From: Poronia punctata
Lineage: Eukaryota; Ascomycota; Sordariomycetes; Xylariales; Xylariaceae
Direction: 5' to 3'
Assembly: GCA_022579005.1 (NCBI GenBank)
Contig: MU401477.1
Span: forward strand, 145,610-209,609
DNA length: 64,000 nucleotides
The stretch's first letter is position 1; the number at the start of each line of letters is the position of its first letter. Positions 1 to 11,276 of this stretch are shown here, piece by piece. The notes under the pieces were generated by a model. That model was not told where the DNA came from, searched no databases, and worked only from the letters and a program-made list of their open reading frames with translations. A program made the translations under genes and the position numbers.

Positions 1-906
1 GGACATTGGACGGGATCTCTCTTTCCGTTGCGGTTGACTCTGCCGTAGGGGGTGGTGGGTCGGAAGTCTTTGCGGAGGATTCGGCCTTTGACTTTCCGTT
101 TTTGCTACCCTTCTCAGACTTCTCAGCCTTCTTCGATTTGCTGGTCTTTTCCTCCTTCTTCGCGTCTTTTTTACTAGCCTTGCTTTTCCCCTTGGCAATG
201 GCAGGCTCTGGATCGGAGTCGTCTTTTGCTATGTCCGGCTTGGACTTGTTCTCCTCGGGCTTCGTCGCTACCGGTGTCTCGTCGAGTAGGGCCTTCTGCT
301 TCGCTTTCTTCTCCTTCTTCTTCGCGTTCTTTTTCTCGTTCTTGGATTTTTTGGAGGACACGGGTTCTTCAGGCTCGGATTCTTGTTCAGGGACTGGTGC
401 GGCAGCTGGTGGAGGCTCTGGTTCAGCGTCGTCTTTCGGTACGTCTGGCTCGGGTTTGCTCTCTTTCTCGGGTTTCGTCACTGCTGGTTCCTCGTCGTGT
501 TGGGATGTCTTCTTGGCTTTCTTCTCTTTCTTTTTCGCGCTCTTTGACTTCTTCTTAGATTCCGGCTCTTGTTCCGGCTCTGATTCCGGAGCTGGTGGAG
601 GGACTGCGGCTTCACCTCCGGAATCCGACTGCTGTTTACTCCTTTTCTTCTTCTTCTTCCCGGAGTTTGGCCCTACTGTGTCGTAAGAGGCGGCCTCAGC
701 AGGTCCACCTTCTGTGTTTTCTCCTACCTCCACTTGGGTGGCATTAGCTAATTCCTACCATTACGGGCTATAGGTCACATACCATCTTGTTCTGCATCTG
801 AGTCTTTTAATTCGAGGTACTGTACATTGGAGTAATCGGCGTATGCCACGCTCGAATACGGGTCAACGCGCTCAGGGGACCAGACTATCCCCCCGTCCTC
901 GGCCAT
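1..906 (-). CDS. Lysine-rich charged protein, N-terminal part (runs off the left edge)
   Basis: I do not recognise this gene. The start is the ATG at 906-904, followed by MAEDGGIVWSPERVDPYSSV. Exon 1 is 906-783. A 50-nt intron (782-733) has a GTATGT donor, a GCTAATG branch-like site and an AAG acceptor. Exon 2 (732 onward) stays open to base 1, so the C terminus lies outside the window. After about residue 60 the product is dominated by lysine, glutamate, serine and proline. It carries two similar blocks of about 50 residues, each starting with KKKEKKAK and followed by a DE-P-V-TKPE stretch and a KPD--KDD--PEP stretch, then a more degenerate third block. The composition suggests an intrinsically disordered, highly basic/acidic linker. 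A membrane or enzymatic domain could follow off-window. The long open frame on the + strand at 6-686 is the antisense of this gene. The gene call is fairly secure; its function is unknown. Confidence 0.7.
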
Positions 907-2289
907 TCTGCCTCGATTGTTTGGTGAACGTGTCAAGAAGGGTAATAGTCTCTAGCCTTTTCGACCTCTAGTCGTATCTGAAGATAAATTCACAGGTGAA
1001 TTACACAGGTGAAAACACGGATGGGCGCAGCGACTACGTCAACATGGCTAGACATCGAGATGCCGATGCTGCAGTCGGATATCGAAAAGCGGTCCCTATG
1101 AAACAACGACAGGCAGAGGCATGTCAAGACAAGATGGGAAAACAGAGGCTCTGCCTATAGGATCATGACGGTGGTGTTGGCAAAAGACGAGAGAGAAGAC
1201 AATTCAGTCAGCAACCAACGGGAAATGCAGATTTGAGGGAAATAGCCATCCTGTGCGGTCCCCGGATCTCGTGTGTTACTATACTTGGCCGAAGTGACTA
1301 CGGCACCCCACTCGGCAAGACCAGCAAACGTCGTGACAAACAAGGGCGTCGTCACAATATTGGAAATCAAACATGCATGATGGTACTCGTACATGAAAAA
1401 GTGCTAGGTTAGACTACTCGTGGGTAGTATACCCCACGACTTTGACGAACGATTTGACCAGTGGAGAAGAGAAAGTGAAGCTCTGGTGATCAGTGTCGTG
1501 CTCGAGCCTGATTGGCGAACAAGGCCCAATTGGCGCCACGTCGCATCGGGGATGCTGAGATACCTAACTGCGCAAGTAGAGGCGAACGTGGGAGTGCCTG
1601 GGACTTTGTCTCACTCGTATGGGTAAGCCGGACGCTGCCAATGCTAAAAGCATAATGCTACTGCTGACCGAAGAGCCGGCCATCCATATAAAATTTATTA
1701 GATGGCGGGAAAGGTCTGGCAACCTTCCTAACCGTCACTATAACACTAAAAACGCATCCCACTCGTTAGATAGACAGGGGGAGCCATTGCCGGCCATTCG
1801 GAGCGACAAGAACCTGGAGTCTGGCCGAAGGCTGGTGTATGAATCGCAAAGGTTTTGAGTGACTTTCCGCTATGAAACCCACTTTGACCATGGCGGCCCA
1901 ATGGCGGTCTGCCTGACGGACATTTTTGCTGTCACCACCTATACTGATGACAGCCGTTGTCACCTTCCGGTCACTTAGGTACTTGGTGTCGTCTCAAGCC
2001 ACCTGCATTTACTAGGTCTGAAGTACTTGCAGTCTCACGTACGATATATGTATCTTCTGATCGGTCAATTCGAACCATTGGGCGTCAACCTGCCACCCCT
2101 TCCCGGTTCTTGCCGCGTCCGCATTGACCAACATCGAGACCGAATATGTCAATCGACGTAAATAAGTGGTGGAGGGGGCAGGGAGAGCAAACGAAACAGT
2201 GAGCTAGAAATTAGTGGTCCCTGAATTGGGTATCCGAATTAGCCTGGGTTAGGGCAAGACTAAGACGAGCTAGTCCATATAGACAGGCT
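907..2289. other. Intergenic, no gene seen
   Basis: Upstream region of the lysine-rich gene. Short open frames near 1155-1394 and 1420-1858 have no start context, splice pattern or family resemblance that I recognise. One TACTCGTA copy lies at 1384-1391. Confidence 0.5.
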
Positions 2290-2297
2290 AACAGAAG
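2290..2297 (+). repeat. Left target-site duplication of the MITE-like element
   Basis: AACAGAAG directly abuts the left inverted end and is repeated exactly at 2817-2824. Confidence 0.85.
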
Positions 2298-2816
2298 TAG
2301 CCCACCTACGTCTACCTTAAAAAATTCCTACATCTAAGGAGTTCCCCACTTAGGTCCAAATACTTAACGCCAGCATGCAGATCGCAACGCAGCGTCTCTT
2401 ACCCGAGTATTTTATAGAAAAATGACTTAACTTGCAAGGACTGCTAGGTATACCTACCTACCTACATACCTACCTAACAACCTACCTACCTACCTACCTA
2501 CCTACCTACCTACCTACCTACCTACCTACCTACCTACCTACCTACCTACCTACCTACCTACTTACTTACCTACCTAGGTACTTACCTACCTACTTACTTA
2601 CCTACCTAGGTACTTACCTACTTACTTACTTACTTACCTACTTAAGTACTTATATATAAAAACGACTTATATATATGTTATTTACAAGTTACTAATCTAA
2701 GAGGTACATGCTAAGGCGCTGTACCATGGAAACATGTAAAGGGAGGGGGCTAATGCGCACTAAGTGGAGAAACTCCTTAGATGTAGGAATTTTTCAAGGT
2801 AGACGTAGGTGGGCTA
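2298..2816. mobile_element. MITE-like element with 8-bp target duplication (hAT-type inference)
   Basis: Seen directly: the left end (2298-2353) and the reverse complement of the right end (2760-2816) match over about 56 bp, with two substitutions and one single-base length difference. Both ends start TAGCCCACCTACG. The element is flanked on each side by a perfect 8-bp direct repeat AACAGAAG (2290-2297 and 2817-2824). It is 519 bp long and has no coding capacity. The centre is a long TACC/TACT array. Known: an 8-bp target duplication with short inverted ends is typical of hAT-superfamily non-autonomous elements. Inference: this is a hAT-type MITE whose core grew by slippage. No transposase gene is seen in the window. 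Confidence 0.85.
2451..2650. repeat. (TACC)n microsatellite with TACT variants
   Basis: About 200 bp of tandem TACC, degrading to TACT and TAGG units toward the right. It lies wholly inside the MITE-like element between its inverted ends. An open frame of repeated TYLP residues at 2432-2659 is an artefact of the array. Confidence 0.95.
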
Positions 2817-2824
2817 AACAGAAG
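2817..2824 (+). repeat. Right target-site duplication of the MITE-like element
   Basis: AACAGAAG directly abuts the right inverted end and is identical to 2290-2297. Confidence 0.85.
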
Positions 2825-4770
2825 GGCCGGAAAGAAGGGTGAAGCCGCTGTGGCCGCCCAACCGGCAGCTAAAGAAATCATCAAGAAGACAACTTTTACA
2901 AGGATCAACTGCACTTTTTACCAGGGGCGGGCATGCTAGCAATCGCATGCAACGTGTTTTTCTGGCTCTGGCTTTGCTGGCACCGCTCGTGGGCCGTCCC
3001 GGCGAATATGAGACTAGGTACCCAGGCAGCCAACCGATCTTGGCGGGGCGACAACAGACGTGGTTAGGCTCGGTGTCCTGCTCCGCTATACCTACTCGTA
3101 GGTCCTTATGTAACTTTTCTCTTCAAAGTGTTGAATGCTGCCCTCTCATCGAGATGATTACCAGCACATGTTTTTGATTTGTGAGTTGGCTCTTTGGTTT
3201 TCTTGATTTGCATGTGAAGGTTACAGTACAGTGACACAGCCAAGATGGGAATGCCGGTGGAATGGCAATAGAACACGGGAGGAAAAGGACGTGATGAATA
3301 GAGATGGAAGTTAAGGTAGGTAAATTTTGGCTGCGTTACCAACCACAGCATCTGTGACACTACACGTACAAAACGCTAGATATACACTCTTTAATCCCCT
3401 TTTAAGGGATACTGGCGCATACGAGTACATAGTTGCTACGTCTAGTACTGGTATAGTAAAAGCCTCATAATTGTCAAGTAAGAGCTCACGATCCCTACCC
3501 AGGTCCCGCATGCATGTTGGGTCCCATCTGCCTTCGATCAATCCACAGTTCAGACACACACCACATGACAGTAGCAGACTGCAAACTGCATGCAAACCCC
3601 CAACCAGTACTTACGACAAATCCACTCAAAGGATTTGTAAAAGCGGGAGACAATTGGCCAGTGAACTAAAAGACGAGTTACTTGGACTGGTATATATAGT
3701 AACGGCCAGCCGGCGACGTTGTTGATGATCCTACAGAGCTTTACTGGTCGCCACTATTCTATGTTGTCACCGCCTCTGGTAGCTGAAGTACTAACTCTCG
3801 TATTGCTAGTCCTCGAGAATATGTAACGCAAAGTGAAAGTCTGGCTGGGTTCTCCGTTCTCTATGCCCTTCGATGGGCGTGGGTAAAGAACAATTATAGC
3901 ACCAAGAGTGCCAGCGCGCCACGCCAGCAAAGGCCATAATCACGATATATATCAACGCTACGTTCCTATTCATCCTTTCAGTATTTTCGAGTAATAACAA
4001 CCAAATTTAGCGTTTAGTTTTGTCCAATGCCCGTTGGGTACAGAGAGCCCTACTGATCCCAAAGAACGATGCTATATAAGTGCTGCCACGCGACTGTTGA
4101 CGGATCTGATATACCAGTCTCTTCTTATTTGAGCATGTTTCATCTTCATAACTGTTTAGTTTACTTGGAGCATCATCAGCAAAAGTCACGGCGGCAATAG
4201 AGTCATACTTGGCCAGTGATTTTGGTCAATGCCCCCCAAATATACTAGTGTTTAGACCGTTTATAGTGATGTGTGGGATGCGGCTATAACACAGGCCCGT
4301 AGGTACATAGGGACCGGATACACTGCCGGCGTGGACATGTACTTGGAAATGAAGAACTATACAATGTGGTCTATATCGCAACGTCTTGTCGTTGTCGGGA
4401 ACAGGGAATTATAAACTCGCAAGATATCCGTGCGCACCAGTAGGAACGTCTCTCGATGATGGTCCATCTAGAACTAGTGCATGCACACGAGGAGAAGGTA
4501 GCACTCCCCGTCCGAGCATGAGCATCACCTGTTAAAAAGGAGTACGGCCTCAAAACACCAACGCCCCAAAGGAATATTAAACAGAAACCGCATCGACGGG
4601 AAGGTTGACTCGCCCGGGTCGATCGATAACAGACATGTCAAACTTGGTAGTTAAATAGTTGCGCGTCCCCACCCCAACGCCTACGACAGCAAATGGCGTT
4701 CTTCTTTCGATGTTGGGACCGGTGAAGGCGCAGACGGACCGGCGTAAAATAACATGAGAGAGGGTACTCC
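2825..4770. other. Intergenic, no gene seen
   Basis: Lies between the MITE-like element and the 3' end of SNF7. Short open frames (for example 2839-3177 and 3311-3595) show no family pattern or credible splice structure. TACGAGTA occurs at 3420. Confidence 0.45.
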
Positions 4771-5647
4771 TCACATGGCCATTTCCGCTTGCAGCTTTCG
4801 GAGTTCTTCTTCCTCGTCGTCCTCGGTTTGTGCATGGCTCTTGACTACAACGGTACGTTAGCAAGTTCTAGCATGCATATGTGACAGGAAGATCAAAGGA
4901 AAAGGGGAGGCGTACGGTCTGAATTTGCCACGTTGGGTAGTCTTGGGACAGTTGGGGACACGGGCACAGTCCCTGACTCCAGCATCTTCTTGTCTAATTG
5001 TTCTTGTTGCAATGCTTCCAGTTCATCCTCTAGCTCGTTCTCGTCCAAAATCTCGCCGGCCAGGTTACCGCTATTGATGACGCTCACGATTTCTTCGCTT
5101 AGCTCAGTCTGTTCGCGTAGGTCATCCCTATTTCATACATGTTAGTACTCGATACACACGTTTAGGGTCACCTAAGGGCGACATACATTACTTGGTCGAC
5201 CTTGTCAACTGTCAGTTTGCCATGGATCTGCTTCATGGCTTCACCGGCTTTCTGCATCGCTGCCAGGGTCTCTTTGTTGATGTTGGCGGACTCGATGGCG
5301 TTGATCTGCTGTTCCAGCGTTTCGATAGAGGCGAGCGTTTGGCTTAAGCTGTGTTCGTGTACCTTCTTCCTCCGAAGGGCAGCCTTGGCCGCTGTTGGAA
5401 TTATCTAGTTAGCGCCGCTTAATTTGGTGCACCGGTTATGGCGCATATCGTGAAGGACAAACTAACCGTTCTTGTTGGTATTGACGTTCTTTCGTGCGAT
5501 CGCATCCTGCTCTTCCATCTGGTTGTGGAGATGCCTCTCCCGCTTCTGGAGCATTTCCAGCTGCGTCCGCAGGCCGAGGATAGCATTCTTCGGAGTATCT
5601 CTCTTCTTGGCCGCACCACCGCCAAACCAGCCCCAAACGCCCGACAT
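4771..5647 (-). CDS. SNF7: ESCRT-III subunit Snf7 (Vps32/CHMP4 family)
   Basis: Snf7 polymerises on endosomal membranes as the main filament of ESCRT-III. It drives intralumenal vesicle budding and acts in pH signalling and membrane repair. Four exons: 5647-5467, 5391-5187, 5127-4916 and 4844-4771. The introns of 75, 59 and 71 nt all have GT...AG ends, and CTAAC-type branch sites are visible. The 223-residue product is the usual length for the family. It begins MSGVWGWFGGGAAKKRD and continues with NAILGLRTQLEMLQKRERHL and NQMEEQDAIARKN, all very characteristic of fungal Snf7. A central coiled-coil helix follows, then an acidic stretch, and the end is EEELRKLQAEMAM. I chose the ATG at 5647 because an upstream in-frame start would add about 30 residues absent from the family. 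It is transcribed divergently from TEN1 across about 880 bp. Confidence 0.96.
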
Positions 5648-6525
5648 GGTAAGGCGATTTACGAAATCGGGTGTTATCTGATGGGATGCAGCGGATGAGA
5701 AGAGATTTCGATGAGGGATACGTCTGCGGACGAGCAAACGGGGAGGCCGGTGTCGCTGCCTATCGTATCAATGGCGATGTCGCGTTGGCGACCGAGATAG
5801 AGACGGTAATGGCGGGGTACAGGGGGAAGGGGGAAGGGCTCGAAAGCGGTCGATCAAGTGTCGTTCCAAAAGCTTATGGCGGGCTACCAGGCGAACTCAA
5901 AAAACCGCTTGGGGTGTTTGAAGTCGGACCCTATCGATGGTATTATGGTGTTGGGCGTGGTCGAAGCCTGAATCGATAAGAAAATTGAATGCTGAGATAG
6001 GTCAATAGAATAGTAGGAGTTATTCAACACTGCCTGACAGACGATGATGCAAGCATGTAGTGCTAAGAAGATGACTAACGCTTGGTCCGCATGAACAGGG
6101 CAGGTAAACTAGTCGCTCAGGTGCCCCTTGAAAGGTATGGTCGCCTGAGCAATGGGCTGTAGCCTGTACGAGGAGATACGCGCTAGGTTAGTGCGCTGTT
6201 CGCATTGCTCATGTACAGTTTATTTACTCTAAAGTACAGTACAAGTACAATCCAAATGTTGTATGTCGACATGTAAAAGCATGTACCTTATCTACTGTAT
6301 TTACACAGTACATCTTGCAAGTATTGTACCCCAGACCCCAAAATCGTCTTATCTCTTTATCTAGCACACCATGTCTTGGTTGCAAGTTGCAACAGGAGGT
6401 GCTCTGTCGGTGATAGTGACGAGGTCGAAGCAGTCAACAAGAGATCAACTAATCAGCGGTCAATCTTCTCTACCACGGTCTAGATGCTGGGATAAATCCT
6501 ACAACGTGTTTTGTCTACTCTAATT
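5648..6525. promoter_or_regulatory. Shared divergent promoter region of SNF7 and TEN1
   Basis: About 880 bp separate the two start codons. The open frame at 5671-5979 covers the SNF7 leader and has no family resemblance. No specific operator is recognised. Confidence 0.5.
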
Positions 6526-7084
6526 ATGTCGGCTGGGCCACTTCCATCGGTGCGATGTCTTTTGTCTGGACTCTGTCAGCAACAAATAGGCGCCAAGGTT
6601 AGGTTCTTAGGATGGTAAGACGTTCATTTCAGCACGTGCCATGATCCCATGCTATTTCGCTCCCACCAGAGTCTGGATACATCGATAAACTGCCCTCTTG
6701 CACAACAATCCGAATCTGCACAATGGAAACCGCCTCGGGGTCTATTATTGTGTTCGCTGACAATGGCTAAGTGTAACAGCATATTCCACCCGCAGCGCGC
6801 AAATTACTCTTAGACACGATTATCCAAAAACCGAAATTCATACGGAGGCTGTAGTCGACGTGAAGCTCATCTTGGAAACACTCAACTCGGAGCAAACCGA
6901 TATCGGGCAATGGATCCATGTTATCGGTTATCTGACTTTCGTCGAAGCTGTAATAACGGATTCTCAAAGTCCTTCAGGAAGCAAACCCACACCACGTGCT
7001 GGTGTACAGGCCCTACTTCTATGGGTAGCACAAGATCTCGATCTTAGTGCCTATGAAAGGTCTCTTTCCCAAGGCATCCAATGA
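6526..7084 (+). CDS. TEN1: Telomere-capping protein Ten1 (CST complex subunit)
   Basis: Ten1 is a small OB-fold protein that joins Stn1 (and a Cdc13/CTC1-type subunit) on single-stranded telomeric DNA, limiting telomerase and aiding lagging-strand fill-in. Two exons: 6526-6614 and 6772-7084. The intron is 157 nt, with a GTAAGA donor and an AAG acceptor. The acceptor is placed so that the conserved stretch reads KVRFLGCVTAYSTRSAQITL without a gap. The 133-residue product starts MSAGPLPSVRCLL. It contains the typical fungal Ten1 patterns KLILETLNSEQTDIGQWIHV, VIGYLT and VQALLLWVAQDLDLSAYE. An insert of about 20 residues separates the last two, as in relatives. The longer intron makes splicing slightly less certain than for the neighbours. 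It is divergent from SNF7. Confidence 0.88.
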
Positions 7085-10000
7085 CTGAAATATCTTGGGA
7101 ATGCCGCCTCGGAAAACCCGCGATATTCATTCACGGACCATCACGACGCAGCCAGGAAGGGGAAGGCGAGCACCAAGAATCCCAACCCATCAAGGACATT
7201 ATGTATGCACCGGGAAGCGAAACAGCATACGACATGGACTATGTGACGTTGCCGCTATTACGTGCCGCTTTGGTCGGAACTTAGTATTCCTAGCAACTAA
7301 AGCATCGGCAAAGCTTATCCCGAGCCACAACTGCTCCTGTCCAGCTGGGGTTGGTATGATGATCACGATCGGAATGCCCACCAGGTGATCGATGTCTCAG
7401 GATATGTTGTTGCGTGATAAACCGTGGAAGTCAAGGTCGTATTCGCACAATAAAATGATGCCAAAGGTCTCACGAAAGGCACTGCAGGTCCAGCCCTCTA
7501 ATGTAATGGTAGATTTCATCTACGTTGGGTTGAGTTGGCATCGAGCCTATATGGTAGAGTCAGCCTCTCGGGCTCCCAACCAGTTCGGCGCATTCCCACC
7601 CATCCCGATGCTCATCTTCGAGCAGCGACGAACTTCTCACCGCGGCTCACATCGATCATAGCAGGCCATCACCGAACTACATCGCTTTTACGTAGCAGCA
7701 AACTGCTTTTGGCCAATGGGGAAGACTGGCAAACAAATAGCTGGGTTGTTGAGATAGCACGCATTATGCAGAATGTATCAATTGGGTGCAATTGCCGCCT
7801 CCTGTTTGGTCCCCATTTTGGGTATCCACATAGGAGGATCGGCAGTGCCAGATGGCACGACTTAGCTGGAGGATGACCCTCTTTATCAAGTTACCTAGAC
7901 TCCAGGCTCAGGTTCTCATCCTAGCCACTATTGGCACACCGAAATCCTCTTCGGCCTTCACCAACCGGCCGCTTATTCGAGTTCCCAGTTATGTAACATA
8001 AACGCTTCGCTCGATACCACGCCATTTCCTCCCTTGCAGCCAGCTAGCTCCGGGAACACAAGCACGGGCTCTGGCTGGCCGGACCTTGCTCTCTGGATCC
8101 ATATATTTCACTTCTCTCTCAGCGTTGATTCCGGGATGGTTCATGGCCCCTCCTGTCGTTATACCCTCGCTTCGTTACAGCACCTCGGTTGTTTCGCCGT
8201 TTCGCTTTGTCTCCGGATCCGTTCGATATCAGGACTGGCTGGTGCAGTGGACGCTTTAGCGGTTTGTCGGGATTCTGTTGGGCCCTTGCTGCAGCCCTTT
8301 CCCACGTCTCCCTAGATTTCACGCAGATGTCGTCGATTTGTTCCTGCCAGGGGGTCCTGGTTAACATACCGCGGCTGCATCCAACGTGACCTTACGGCTT
8401 ACATCTGTCAGACAGGCGCCGGGAGCGGTAATGAGAAACCCATCCTCGCCCTACAATGATCGTGTAAGTGTGCTTGCTTAAGGAAGTCGCCCATTCATCG
8501 TTGATCGTACTTGTCGTGTGTATGGTCTGACTGTGGCCTCGGGACCAAGATGATACTGGAGCTCTTGTGTGATAATCTTCCTGTTGATATCCAACTGAGG
8601 GATCCAGTACTTATTCATCGGAGCAGACGACATGTTTGCGAGCTTGTTGGCTGTCTACAGATGTTCGAGTCTTATCGAGATAGCGCTGGATACTAGTCTA
8701 CTGTCCGGCGAGCATGGGCAGACGACAGTCTATTATATCAAGTCTCCCCAGATCAACCTCATGGCACCGGGGTGTCGACTGGGTCTGGGGTGGAACGCGC
8801 GTTGCCCGAAATATCGTACTGCATCGCGCCATTGACCGCCTTGGGTGACTGATGCAGACGTAGAAGGACATGCAATGCATTCATGTCTGATTCATGTCTG
8901 ATAGACTACAACCGTGGCTCGTGCCGAATCTCCTTCCGGTACCCCTGTCCGCCTCACTTGCACGCCTTATTTTTAACGTCAACGAATCGTACAACCGATA
9001 TGGAGGACCCTTGGGCTGGCACTGCGGCAACAGAAGATTCACTCAACCTTCTACTCGTCTATCGTTGGCACACTAGGTTGTTGTGGTGTCACGAGCTTCT
9101 GGCTTATGCATAATCCACCCTGATATGTCTCGACAAAATTCCATCGAGGGGCCCTTGGGTTTGTTGTCTTAGACCATCTAACCCGGGCGGAACTATTATG
9201 CCTATGCACTTCGCGCGGCACCATCCATGCTTTGTGATACCATCGAGTGCCTGCCTCCACAAAGTATCTTTTTTTGCCTCTTCGTGGGGTCATAGACTAT
9301 ACAGTTAAGCCATCTAAACTCGATCAAAAAGGGGTGAACATGTTTGTTTCTGCCTACGTCCAGGCACTTCAATCCAGGTATCGGATCATGAGTCGACGCC
9401 TTTGACATGGATAGTGTGGGACAGCGCTCATGCGGCACACTAAAACGCAGAGCAATTGTGTAAGAGGCACTTCTTACGATCAGATAAGAGATCAGGAGGT
9501 CGCCTTGAGGAGCTAGTAAAGGGGTCTAGAAACAACTAAAGCAACGGAATTACAAAGAGCCGAAACGGTGCTCATCAACTCGTCGGGCCTGCAGTTACTA
9601 CGAGAGAAAGTCCCATTTGGAAAGGAACGGCGATATTCAATGCCTTCGCATGTACGGTCCAGTCTTGGACTATACTTCGCGCCTCATCTTGTCCAGACTT
9701 GGGCAGGATCAATATATTCCCTTCGAGTGCAGCCTGACGGGTGTGATAACTTGTATGCTGCTGGTGCCCAACAACCCACCGCTCTGTGTGTCAGTTCCGG
9801 CCATGGCCCAGAAACCCACCTTCAAGCCCGGTTAAGCGGCCAAAGGACATGTCCTGCGGCCGCTCACTGACCTGATCGGAATATGTACGGCTTATCTCAA
9901 AGCTCATAGGAAGCTTGACCTTCCCATGTGACAATAACAAGTCCACTGCCATTTTATGACAGCAAGACAACCCCAATTGCTTATTAGGAAGACGCTGTCT

Positions 10001-11276
10001 AGTTGAATATAGACAAAGCGTTTCACATCGCAAAATATCTCTGTTCAGGGCGCGTAAGTTGCTGCATGGATCGGTCAACGTCTGCTTGAATCACATTTTT
10101 ATATGGGGGAACCTGGCCCTTTGGGTGGTATTATATGATGCAGACTAGGATACAGGCACGGGACAAGACTGAAAGAGGAGAGTAGATCCCTTCCACTACA
10201 GATTGGTCGGCTCGTATTTTGTGGATAGGGTATGTACGTGCTTCGCATACCTGTGCATATATTATTGTGCATAGAACACCATGGAGGTGATTATAGTTGC
10301 CATGGATCCTACTCTATGCAGTTGAGCCTCATTGTGTGGTATGACTAAAACGAGGTGGTCGGGCACCGATTACCCCAGAAGGTACGAGTAGGTAGCCTGG
10401 GCAGTATGTGCATTCACATATTTAGACATATTTTTCGGTAGCCATGCAGTTGACGACTTTTGTTGGAACTCCTTGCTGCTTTGACTCTTGAGGCAGAAAA
10501 CATGCCCCGGTTCTAAAGCCTAACCTAGATCTGTTCCACTTTCCTGTTGTTATTGCCAATCTGAGCAGGTTAACCTAGAGATGAAAGCTCTACCTCTTGT
10601 AATTATTATTGTAACCAACGAGAGTTTGGATTTGGTAAAGATGGCCCAACATAATAATACAAATGATATACTAACCTAACCTACCGATCTAGGTTACGCT
10701 CTGATGATGTGGTAAAGAGAGCTGCTTGATTACCTGATCAGGTTGCACTTTGAGGGGGTGAATGCTACTTACGTATAAGCCACAGCCACTAGAGTAGCTG
10801 TAAGTGGTGATGCTGTGTGTGTCAGCCACACCCGGTATACCCCACCGATCCCCCACAGCTTGTCGACTACCAACTCCCACTCCCACTCCTACCTAGGACA
10901 TCGACTCGGAGGATAGCGGGAGTCATAAGCTCACGTGGTCTTGTGAAGGCAACCGCTGGCGGCATTGAATTAACATTCGGCCCCCGACCTTTCAAACAGC
11001 AGGATAGGCCCAGCTGAGACAAGTAGAACAACAATAGGATAACGTTTCTATTCAAGTTCAGAACTTCAGTCCCACACGTCATATATCAAGCACAATGACT
11101 TACCACATACCCTGGGAAGCGAAATGAGACTGGAAACTCGAAACGTTTCTATTAAAACAAAGTGCATGCACCGGTCCATCTGCCGCTGCTAGTCACCTGC
11201 CGCTGCTAGTCACCAACCGCCGAGTCACAAAACCACATAGGCCGGACCGGACGGACAGGGAAAAAGGCTTTCCCAA
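7085..11276. other. Intergenic or decayed sequence, no secure gene
   Basis: About 4.2 kb without a gene I can defend. Base composition is near that of the genic parts, unlike the AT-rich deserts elsewhere. Several frames of 60-113 codons show short coding-like stretches, for example 7535-7876 (+) and 8119-8367 (-, with a DDIC--SRE-WERAAARAQQNP stretch). None joins into a gene with splice consensus. This may be an old, broken gene or a gene with unusually short exons. The right end, from about 11100, is the ATG5 promoter and leader, which contains a 17-bp tandem duplication at 11180-11213. Confidence 0.4.
11180..11213 (+). repeat. 17-bp tandem duplication upstream of ATG5
   Basis: Two exact, adjacent copies of CTGCCGCTGCTAGTCAC, ending about 65 bp before the ATG5 start codon. 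Confidence 0.9.

Noticed and set aside
6..686. 226-codon open frame on the + strand rich in Ser, Phe and Gly
   Set aside because: It is the antisense of a lysine/glutamate-rich minus-strand exon that has a start codon, an intron with consensus sites and a sensible protein composition.
2432..2659. Open frame of repeated TYLP residues
   Set aside because: Translation of the (TACC)n microsatellite inside the MITE-like element.
5671..5979. 102-codon + frame next to SNF7
   Set aside because: Overlaps the SNF7 leader on the opposite strand; no family pattern.
7535..7876. Possible HET-domain fragment
   Set aside because: Only one weak string resembles the domain. The core motifs (ALSYCWG, LW-D-LCI-Q) are missing and frames do not join.
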